Positions 55,745 through 64,000 of a stretch of 64,000 nt of DNA are shown in pieces; the first letter of the stretch is position 1; every line of letters starts with the position of its first letter. The notes below the pieces were generated by a model. The model ran no database searches. It saw only the letters and a list, made by a program, of their open reading frames with translations, and was not told the DNA's origin. A program made the translations under genes and the position numbers. Where the stretch lies: positions 44,742,610 to 44,806,609 of the forward strand of contig CM061920.1 in NCBI GenBank assembly GCA_031002005.1, given 5' to 3'. The stretch is from Vandiemenella viatica. Its lineage: Eukaryota > Arthropoda > Insecta > Orthoptera > Morabidae.

Positions 55745-56120
55745 AAAATAAAAAATGATTGCATGTAATGGAATCGCTCATTTCTGTGTTCACCCACTTC
55801 CTGACATCCGAATCATTTGAAATTTTGCACACTTATTAAGAACCGATAAAAATTCAATAATTGCATTCTCACCACGTTGTCAGTAACAACTTAAAAGTGT
55901 AATGAAAAATTTCAGTTCAATTTTCACCCACTTCAGAAAAGTCCGAATTGTCTGAAATTTTGTACACGTATTAAGAACTGATGACAATCCACTAATTTCA
56001 TATCTATGTCTCGGTAATTAATCTCATGGTAACACGTCAATACGTCGGAACCTACAAAAATTGTCCTATCGGTATGAATTTTGGTACACACATTCCTTAG
56101 GCGATAATATTTCATTATAC
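55745..56120. repeat. Repeat U, second block
   Basis: Two units: ttcacccacttcctgacatc, gaattgtctgaaattttgt, cacgtattaagaactgatga, then gtcggaacctacaaaaattg and taggcgataatatttcatta. The last portion (about 56030-56160) is repeated in inverted orientation at 63735-63870. Confidence 0.75.
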
Positions 56121-56446
56121 GTGTATAACGTAAGCTTGGAATGTGTGGAAATAAGGTGAAATCACTTCAAATGAGGGTAGATGCATACATGTTATTATGC
56201 AAGAAATACACATTATTACATGTAGATGTTTATTATGTGTATTTCTTACTCTTAATTCTTGGTCCAGGCTGCATTTCAACCTAACCACAACTGCTATTAG
56301 CAAAAAATTAAACCAACTTAAATGCTCGGTATCAAACATTCGTTACGGTTGACGTCATGTTTTTCCTTGTAGTTAGGCAGCCATGCAATATATCTTAGCA
56401 CTGAAAAACAATATGTCAGCCCGCACAGAGAATTTATAAATGTTAC

Positions 56447-57643
56447 TGAACCGTCCTTCTCACGGTTCGATATATTTGCGGCCCGCCGCCGTGTTCTCTT
56501 TGCCTTTGTCGGGACCTGAGTCGATTCCCGCTGCGCTGGTGTTTATATCGTTGCCCTGGCACAGATAAAAGGGGTGGCTCGGTGGCTCTCGGGGCAGTGA
56601 GTGGTGTGGCGTCGCGGAGGTCAAGTGCTCCGCGGTTCGGTGTATGGGGGCCTTGTGCTCGCGTTTCTGTTATCCTTCTAATTGTCTCGGAGCTTGCCTG
56701 CAGTTCTAAGGTTACAACGGGCTCCCCTGATTGAAACTTCCTGGCATCTTGGCTGTGAGAGCGATCGCTATTGCTTCGGGTTCTGAGTTCATGGTCGCTC
56801 CTCCTTGGGCCGGTTGTTGGTGTTGTGGACAGTTAGTTGGACGGCGTCCGTTACCCAGTGATCCACAACTGTGCACTTAGTCTACCTCCAGCTATCTGAT
56901 TGTAAGGCTCGTGTTCTATGCTTCCTGGTCCAGTTATGGACTGGCACATATGTGGTTAAATTGTGCTTGATTCGAATTGCATGGAATTACTGTGTAATGT
57001 TACATGTGAAGGGTGGCTGATGATGGTGCAAACTGTTACAAATCTGTGAATTATGGATAGTATGTTCTGGTGTTTCTGAAGCTCTTGCGCCACTATCGCC
57101 TTAATTAATAATTGTGTGCGCTTAACCACGTTCTAATTTTTCTTAATAATTGTATACATGATGGTTAATATGGTTTTGGTGTTTTGGTGTATTTGTTTCA
57201 TTTGTGAGCGTGATCAAGGCGCTGATCTCCGGACTCTCCAGGCGCACTCGGTGAGCTCCCCGTGGGGGCTTTTGGACGACAGTGTGTTTACTGGGCGCGG
57301 CCTACCCGGCGGTGCGGACCCGCAGGTGGAGTTATTTACTTCCACCGGAACTTCCTACCCAGGCCCAAGTGCGGACCGTGTTATGTCTTATCCCTCAGGG
57401 ACTTGCAGAAATATTTACTTATCTTGTGTGGATAGTAATTGTAAGGTTATGCTTAGAAATTTATCTGTTGTGAAGTGTTGTGAAAATGTTAAGGGACTAC
57501 ATCCCGCATTGTAATTGGGGTATTGTATCTGATATGAAAATAAGTGACATTAGTCTCACTTACATTGGGTTACATTTTCTGATATTGTTGAATTGTTTCT
57601 TAATAAATGAATTGTTATTATTGAATGATTGTCAAGTGAGAAA
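56447..57643 (+). repeat. 5' LTR of Ty3/gypsy element G
   Basis: Starts TGAACCGTCCTTCTCACGG and ends ...caagtgagaaa. The same sequence is at 62162-63503 with some two dozen substitutions over 1.19 kb (about 2% by eye). It holds ataaaagg (56566-56573, TATA-like) and AATAAA at 57602. The exact 3' boundary is set by the loss of identity after gagaaa; a conventional CA end would put it at 57634. Confidence 0.9.
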
Positions 57644-57801
57644 TGCCACAATCCCCCCCTCTGGATACGCATTTCTCGCATAGTATTAACTGTAATAATA
57701 TTTTTTTTCTTTCCCCTTTTTTTTTCTTTTCCTTTTCTGTCAATGTTACTATTCTTATTGCATTGTTACTAATTCATTTGTGTAGTTCAGGTATTACCAA
57801 G

Positions 57802-58980
57802 ATGAGCTGCAGACACTGCCCAGGTATTCGCTATCTTCGAAAAGAACAACTGGCTTATGAGTGCCGCATACATAATGTTCTGGAGGAGGGCACTGTGCCC
57901 CAGATAGCAGCAAGACTTCGCGAGGCCCTCGCGGCGCCACTCTCGCTCGCTCCTGAAGCCTTTGGTGAGTTAGGACAATTTTTATCCAATGTTTCAGACG
58001 ACCTCCAGGCGCTTCGTAGTAATCTTGAATTGATGGAAACTTCGTCATTTACTGCTAATCAGGTTGCGAGAGTACAGGCTCAGTTAGTTCACCTTCGTAA
58101 TAAGTTGTTCGATGTGCAAGCAGTAAAACTGAATGATGAGCAGCAACGCCTGAGGCACGACTTGTTGACATTAGTGTCAGCATTACAAAATCGCGTTTGT
58201 GAATTGGGGCTAGATAGTAATGCTAACATTCAATTAAACCAGTTGCAAAGAGACAGCCAGTTAACGGAGCAATCGGCCTCACTCAGTACAAATAGTGCGT
58301 TCGCTAAGTTGCCAAATCCGATTATGTGCTTATTTAACAATATTTCTGAGTTACAACTCAATAATTTACAGCAAATTCAGCAGGTTTTGTGGTTACTAGA
58401 ACAGTTTCACGTGCATGCTGAATCTTTGGGAATTTCACATCCTGTGTTGCTATCTTTGTTATATCCCCTTACTAGGTCGACTTTGACCGAGATGCTGGCT
58501 CATACCTTGCAAACGGGGGAACCATTCAAGATTTGAAACGTGACATAATTGCGTCTAAATTGTCTCTCCATATGAGGCTTGAGCTAGAACGACAGTATTT
58601 TTGGAAAGTTCAAGGACATCAGGAACCCCTATCGCAATATATACTACGCGTGCATACAGCCGCATCGGCCCTTAACATGTCATTGGCCGAATCAGAAATC
58701 ATTACGGCGATCCTTAAGGGTATGCGCCCGCAAGATAGATCACGTATGATTTTTTTCAAAACAACCTGCATCCTTCCTTGAACTCCAAGAGTTACTTAAT
58801 TCGGCCGAAGCAGTTACGTTCGCCGATAGCCAACGAATTAAATATTCTGACAATTTGCAAGTTCAAAACTCTCACAGTGAGTCCTTAGTTTCTAATCGGC
58901 GAAGATGTTACCGTTGTGGTGCACCTTCCCATTTGGTGCGTAATTGTTCCCTTGCGAGAAGGCCACGTGGGAAACCATGA
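57802..58980 (+). pseudogene. gag of element G
   Basis: Start ATG at 57802 (accaagATGAGC) giving MSCRHCPGIRYLRKEQLAYE; the open frame further upstream is leader. The N-terminal half (to 58536) is helical, Leu/Gln-rich. The retrotransposon gag core (LELERQYFWKVQGHQEPLSQ, ILKGMRP) is in another frame from 58533, and after a T7 run at about 58749-58755 the frame changes back. A zinc knuckle CYRCGAPSHLVRNC follows at 58906-58947 and an in-frame TGA at 58978-58980. Two frameshifts inactivate it. Confidence 0.85.
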
Positions 58981-59637
58981 CGCCAGGCCCTCCCCACAAA
59001 CCATCGAACTAAATCCTGTTATACCTCAATTCATGGTAATATAAATAGATCTTCTAGTTTACAATTCGTTTGTGCCACCATAGGCCAGGAACCAGTGTGT
59101 GCTTTACTTGACTCTGGCAGCACTTATTCCTTAATTAATTATAATTGGTATTTGGAATATTCTCACCTCCTTAAGTGTTCAGCTCCACGTTCGATTAGCG
59201 AGAGATGTCGGGTTGCCGATGGGCGTATGTTACCCCTCGTAGCCGTTGTACGTGGTAGTGTCTCTATTGCTAAATTCTCATGGCCAGTGGATCTTTATTT
59301 GGCCAAAGATTTAAGTACTCCCTTAGTCTTTTGATGTGATTTCATTACACGCACTTGTCTGGTATTGGATTGTTCTTCAAATTCCTTTTTCTTTAAGTTT
59401 TCTCCTCAGCAAGTTATAGCGTTCTGTTCTTATAGAATGTCCACCTTAATTAACACCGTACGTCAGGGAGAGGATAGTTTGCAATTAGACCATTTGGATC
59501 ATAAGAAGACGGAGCGAATTCGTAAAATTTTGAACCAATTTCCGGATGTTCTTTCAGACAGGTTGGGTGAAACCCACCTAATCAAATACAGTATCACCCT
59601 TACTGACGATAGACCCGTGCGTCAGGCCCCCTTATAG
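58981..59637 (+). pseudogene. Protease region of element G pol
   Basis: Continues in the frame of the zinc knuckle after the TGA. The aspartic protease motif ALLDSGSTYSLIN (Asp-Ser-Gly) is at about 59100-59138. The usual Leu-Gly-x-Asp-Phe near its end reads VF, TGA (59335-59337), CDFITRTCLVLDCS, so a stop replaces the Gly. The RT N-terminal linker then reads HKIKYSI-type sequence and ends at 59637 where the frame shifts by one at gccccct. Confidence 0.85.
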
Positions 59638-60988
59638 ACTCTCACCGCCTAAGATGAACATCTTAAGGCAGAAGGTACAATCTATGCTGGATCAGGGCAT
59701 TATACGCCCTTCCACATCACCGTATGCCTCTCCTGCCTTTTTGGTGCCTAAAGATCAAGGTAAGGATTATCGTTTGGTAGTAGATTACCGACGCTTAAAT
59801 AGTAAGGTCGTTTTGGAATCCGTACCCCTCCCTGACCTCCATAACTGTTTCACCTGGTTTGCTCAGGCTTCTTGGTTTACCGTGTTGGATTTAAATCAAG
59901 CCTATTTTCAGATACCCCTAGCCGAACAATCTAAACCCTTAACAGCCTTTAATACAGATTGGAACCTGTATGAATTTAACAGGGTACCCTTTGGCCTGGC
60001 CACTGGGGCAGCGGTTTTATCTCGTTTGTTGGATAATGTCTTATCTGATCTTAAATTCCGTTGTGTCTATAACTATTTAGACGATGTGGTTATTTATAGT
60101 CCTACCTTCGACGAACATCTTTGCCATCTTCAAGAAGTATTGACCAGACTGCGGCAAGCTGGCTTGACTGTCAAACCAAGTAAAATTCATATTGCTCGTA
60201 ATCAGATATCATTCTTAGGTTATTTGGTGTCTCCTCAGGGCATCCGTATTGACCAGGATAGGACCAAAGTATTGAGAAATTTTCCCATTCCCAAAAGTAG
60301 GAAACAAGTATCGAGATTTATAGGTGCTGCCAATTATTTTCGGCGATTTGTTCCTAAGTTTGCTCTCCTGGCAGGTTCCCTCAACGATCTGCGTAAAAAG
60401 GGCAGACCATTCACCTGGACGCATGACCAGCAGCAAGCCTTTGAAAATATTAAATATGCTATAGCCAACCCGCCGGTTTTGGCGATTCCCGATTTTGCTA
60501 AGCAATTTGTCGTTCAGACGGACGCCTCACATTCTGGTCTAGCAGCGGTCCTCTTACAGGTTGAGGACAATGGTAGAAAGCCCATTGCCTTTGCTTCAAG
60601 AAAGTTAACTGATACCGAAACTCGTTACTCTACTTATGAGTGCGAAGCTTTGGCTGTTTTATTCGCCCTAGAGAAATTTCGCTTTTACTTGGAGCATAAA
60701 CACTTCTTGTTAGAGACCGATAACCAGGCTCTCTCTTGGGTATTAGCGAAGCCCCGTAAATCTGGTAAGATCGCCCGGTGGGCGCTTCGTATTTCATCCT
60801 TCCGTTTCGATGTCCGTCATATCCGTGGCACGGAAAATCAAGTCGCCGATGCGTTGAGTCGCATCTTTGAGGAAGACACTGAGTTAGAACCCATGGCCCA
60901 GGAACCGGTACAGGCTAATGCTATTCTATCGGACTGCCCGCAATTATTTACCAACCTTAAGCAAGAGCAAGATCAGGATCCCTTTTGA
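59638..60988 (+). pseudogene. Reverse transcriptase and RNase H of element G
   Basis: A 444-codon open frame from MNILRQKVQSML. RT blocks in order: DYRLVVDYRRLNS, WFTVLDLNQAYFQIPL (first catalytic Asp), FNRVPFGLATG, and the catalytic VYNYLDDVVIYSP. RNase H begins about residue 280: FVVQTDASHSGLAAVL, ECEALAVLFALEKFR, LLETDNQALSW, ending in HIRGTENQVADALSR. It stops at TGA 60986-60988, in the same frame as the integrase ORF that follows. This is the best preserved part of the element; it sits between breaks on both sides. Confidence 0.95.
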
Positions 60989-62164
60989 GGTCCCATTAGG
61001 CATAGGATTCTTAATGGTACTCCGGTGGCACGTTTTTCCTTACAGAAAGGTGTCTTGTGTCAGCGATCGAGTGGTAGTGATAACTGGCGTATTTGTTTGC
61101 CTGCAGCTCTTGTGGCTCCCGTCTTTGCCTATTACCATGATCCACCCTTGGGTGGCCACTTAGGCCTTAAGAAGACACTGGCCAAGATTAACCAAAAGTT
61201 AACTTGGCCGACACTTCGTCGCGACATTCAACAGCTTATTCAGCGTTGTGAAGATTGTAAAAGAGGCAAGCCGCGATCAGGGCCCGAGTTTGGCACGCTC
61301 CAATCTGATAGGGAACAAGCCCCCTTTTATAAGATATATGTCGATTACGTCGGCCCCCTTCCTCGTACTAAGCAAGGTAATCGCTACGTTTTTCTAGCAG
61401 TCGACGCATTTACGCGATTTGTCTGGCTCCTTCCCACACGGACTGTGACGACTCACACTACCATTCACCAGCTGGTCAGTATATTTTCTGTCTTTGGGCC
61501 TCCCCGTGCCATTGTCACGGATAATGCTCCTGCCTTTTTGTCATCGCAATTTAAGAATTTCTGTTTTGACCACGCTGTTAAACATATAACCACTACCCCG
61601 TACTATCCTCAGGCATCATTTGCCGAAAGAGTTAACAGAAATCTTAAAGTTGCATTGGTCGTGTATCACACTAAGTCGCCTACCAAATGGGATCAAACAC
61701 TCCCCTGGTTAAGCTTAGCCTTTAACACTGCGAAGCATGAAGCTACGGATGCTACCCCGGCGGCTTTGCTATTCGCTTACCCAATTAATACGCCCTTGTC
61801 CAACCTGTGGGACATAAACGATCTCATCCCTGCTAAGTTTACCCATGAGACATTAAGGGATAATTGGGAGCGTGCACGGGCTAATATACAGATGGCGCAT
61901 AAACGGCAGCAGCGCCGCTATAATAAGAACAAGAAACCCTTCACGGGCAGGGTAGGTGACGTCGTTTTCCTTCGTAATACTCCGGGTCGTCATCAAGGGA
62001 GCCATCAAGGAAAAGGCAAGATAATTCCGTATTACTTAGGGCCTTATAAGATAATAAAGATTTTGAGCCCGGTCAACTTTATTATTCATGATCCGAAAAC
62101 CATCTCAAGTTGTAGCCTTGTCCAGTGGGGAGAGGTGGTCTTTGGTTTGTGGCTGGGAGATTGA
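60989..62164 (+). pseudogene. Integrase of element G
   Basis: In frame with RT after one TGA. H2C2 zinc module: YYHDPPLGGHLG ... CEDCKRGK. Catalytic core: Asp in YVDYVGPLPR, Asp in VTDNAPAFLS, Glu in SFAERVNRNL (spacing normal for DD35E). The C-terminal GDVVFLR and YYLGPYKIIKIL are the GPY/F-type module. The natural stop TGA (62162-62164) is formed by the first three bases of the 3' LTR. No break inside the ORF. Confidence 0.95.
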
Positions 62165-63503
62165 ACCGTCCTTCTCATGGTTCGATATATTTGCGGCCCG
62201 CCGCCGTGTTCTCTTTGCCTTTGACGGGACCTGAGTCGATTCCCGCTGCGCTGGTGTTTATATCGTTGCCCTGGCACAGATAAAAGGGGTGGCTCGGTGG
62301 CTCTCGGGGCAGTGAGTGGTGTGGCGTCGCGGAGGTCAAGTGCTCCGCGATTCGGTGTATGGGGGCGTTGTGCTCGCGTTTCTGTTATCCTTCTAGTTGT
62401 CTCGAAGCTTGTCTGTAGTTCTAAGGTTACAACGGGCTCCCCTGATTGAAACTTCCTGGCAGCTTGGCTGTGAGAGCGATCGCTATTGCTTCTGGTTCTA
62501 TGTTCATGGTCGCTCCTCCTTGGGCCGGTTGTTGGTGTTGTGGACAGTTAGTTGGACGGCGTCCGTTACCCAGTGATCCACAACTGTGCACTAAGTCTAC
62601 CTCCAGCTATCTGATTGTAAGGCTCGTGTTCTATGCTTCCTGGTCCAGTTATGGACTGGCACATATGTGGTTGAATTGTGCTTGATTCGAATTGCATGGA
62701 ATTACTGTGTAATGTTACATGTGAAGGGTGACTGATGATGGTGCAAACTGTTACAAATCGGTGAATTATGGATAGTATGTTCTGGTGTTTCTGAAGCTCT
62801 TGCGCCACTATCGCCTTAATTAATAATTGTGTGCGCTTAACCACGTTCTAATTTTTCTTAATAATTGTATACATGATGGTTAATATGGTTTTGGTGTTTT
62901 GGTGTATTGGTGTTTTGGTGTATTGGTGTTTTGGTGTATTGGTGTTTTGGTGTATTGGTGTATTGGTGTATTGGTGTATTGGTGTATTGGTGTATTGGTG
63001 TATTGGTGTATTGGTGTATTGGTGTATTGGTGTATTGGTGTATTGGTGTATTGGTGTCATTGGTGAGCGTGATCAAGGCCCTGATCTCCGGACTCTCCAG
63101 GCGCACTCGGTGAGCTCCCCGTGGGGGCATTTGGACGACAGTGTGTTTACTGGGCGCGGCCTACCCGGCGGTGCGGACCCGCAGGTGGAGTTATTTACTT
63201 CCACCCGGAATTTCCTACCCAGGCCCAAGTGCGGACCGTGTTATGTCTTATCCCTCAGGGACTTGCAGAAATATTTACTTATCTTCTGTGGATAGTAATT
63301 GTAAGGTTATGATTAGAAATTTATCTGTTGTGAAGTGTTGTGAAAATGTTAAGGGACTACATCCCACATTGTGATTGGGGTATTGTATCTGATTTGAAAA
63401 TAAGTGACATTAGTCTAACTTACATTGGGTTACATTTTCTGATATCGTTGAATTGTTTCTTAATAAATGAATTGTTATTATTGAATGATTTTCAAGTGAG
63501 AAA
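62162..63503 (+). repeat. 3' LTR of element G
   Basis: Same ends as the 5' LTR (TGAACCGTCC ... gtgagaaa). It is 145 bp longer because an octamer run at 62891-63058 is expanded. A polypurine stretch (ggggagagg, about 62127; gggaga before the LTR) fits plus-strand priming. No matching target duplication is seen: ttac before the 5' LTR, cgtg after the 3' LTR. Confidence 0.9.
62891..63058 (+). repeat. Octamer minisatellite (ttggtgtN), 21 units
   Basis: Exactly 8-bp units, ttggtgtt alternating with ttggtgta for the first eight, then only ttggtgta, closing in ttggtgtc. The 5' LTR has two such units and a worn third at the equivalent place (about 57173-57195). The ORFs across it (Tyr-Trp-Cys-Ile-Gly-Val-Leu-Val pattern) are by-products. 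Confidence 0.95.
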
Positions 63504-63734
63504 CGTGTTCCCATCCGGCACCTTCCATTTCCCTGGTAAATTGTTTGGGGCCGCCCTCCTATTAATAATACCATATCAGTTACATGATTTTCTAGTTATT
63601 ACGTATCTGCAATTTGCATGTGGAAAGCAGTTTTTATTCAATAATGAAGACTTAAAAACACGTGGAATAAATGTCAACAGCTATTAACATGCATTTCTTG
63701 TATAAGAACATCTACCTACATTTCAATTGATTTT

Positions 63735-63900
63735 CCTTCATTTCTACATATTCGAAGCTTACGTTATACACTTTAAATCAAATATTATCGCCTAAGGAAT
63801 ATGTGTAACAAATATGATACCGATATGACAATATTTATAGGTTCCGACGTATTGACGTGGAGCCAATCTCATTACTTTGACAGTAAGAACATTAGAGTTA
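63735..63900. repeat. Repeat U, inverted copy beyond element G
   Basis: Bases 63785-63862 (attatcgcctaaggaatatg, gataccgatatgacaa, gttccgacgtattgacg) are the reverse complement of 56030-56110. Then ctcattactttgacagtaag follows in the orientation of the 54 kb block. Confidence 0.75.
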
Positions 63901-63903
63901 TCC

Positions 63904-63990
63904 CCTTTATGGCTCAGTTGATTAAGGTGCGTAACTGGTGAACAAATGTTCCCAGCTGGAATCCCGGTTTCGGTTGGAATTATTACGGAT
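63904..63990 (+). mobile_element. tRNA-like head, possible SINE start cut by window end
   Basis: tggctcagttgattaaggtg resembles an A box and ctggaatcccggtttcg a weak B box, at tRNA-like spacing. The window ends before any body or tail. Confidence 0.3.
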
Positions 63991-64000
63991 ATTATAAGTG

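Noticed and set aside
57643..57801. Gag start at 57643
   Set aside because: The stretch up to 57801 encodes Phe/Ser runs from T-rich leader; the ATG at 57802 has better context and begins plausible protein.
62873..63295. ORFs of 68-140 codons with Trp-Cys-Ile-Gly-Val-Leu repeats, and Thr-Pro-Ile-His repeats on the other strand
   Set aside because: They are translations of the octamer minisatellite in the LTR; an 8-bp unit gives a 24-bp coding period in any frame.

Overview
The window is nuclear DNA of a large, repeat-choked animal genome, most likely a polyneopteran insect (orthopteran, stick insect or cockroach type). The reasons are spliced genes with introns of several kilobases, tRNA-headed SINEs with A tails, several LINE lineages, Penelope, hAT, PIF/Harbinger and Ty3/gypsy remains, and no operons or ribosome binding sites. 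The SINE and the LINE 3' ends resemble repeats I associate with locusts; that species-level guess is inference. Almost everything is mobile-element debris. Only one host locus and one likely host first exon look intact.

Host genes (minus strand, 48.9 to 30.8 kb). A three-exon transcript appears to carry two proteins. Exon 1 (48865-48701) plus the first 39 nt of exon 2 encode a 67-residue LYR-motif protein like the MIEF1 upstream-ORF microprotein. Thirteen nucleotides after its stop codon, in another frame, exon 2 starts a mitochondrial GGQ release-factor-like protein (MTRFR/C12orf65 family). That protein splices in phase over a 14 kb, TE-filled intron into exon 3 (31072-30849), followed by an AATAAA. 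On the other strand, 191 bp from the LYR start codon, a THAP-domain first exon begins (49057-49127), so the gap is a probable bidirectional promoter.

Layout. 1-5.2 kb: gypsy pol invaded by a LINE, itself invaded by a hAT element, then GC-rich tandem repeats. 5.4-10.5 kb: three copies of a composite repeat, one split by a solo LTR and one by a hAT MITE, each with its empty site preserved in a sister copy. 11.8-12.5 kb: unrecognised frameshifted ORFs. 13.4-16.3 kb: a hAT-type element in a tandem repeat, a palindrome, a gypsy tail and a SINE. 16.4-22 kb: a roughly 167 bp satellite invaded twice by one LINE family, a broken THAP exon, and an inverted pair of tRNA-like sequences. 22.6-30 kb: purine-rich retroposon debris, a Jockey LINE fused to 5S rRNA sequence, a Penelope endonuclease, and SINEs. 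31-45 kb (the large intron): many copies of one LINE family (called LINE-X here), some head-to-head or internally inverted, plus MITEs. 45-56 kb: SINEs, satellites, LINE-X pieces, Harbinger and hAT/ZMYM1-like remains, a LINE ORF1. 56.4-63.5 kb: a nearly complete Ty3/gypsy element with two LTRs about 2% different by eye, broken by stops and frameshifts.

All calls come from reading the sequence; no database search was run. TE clade names are family-level recognition.
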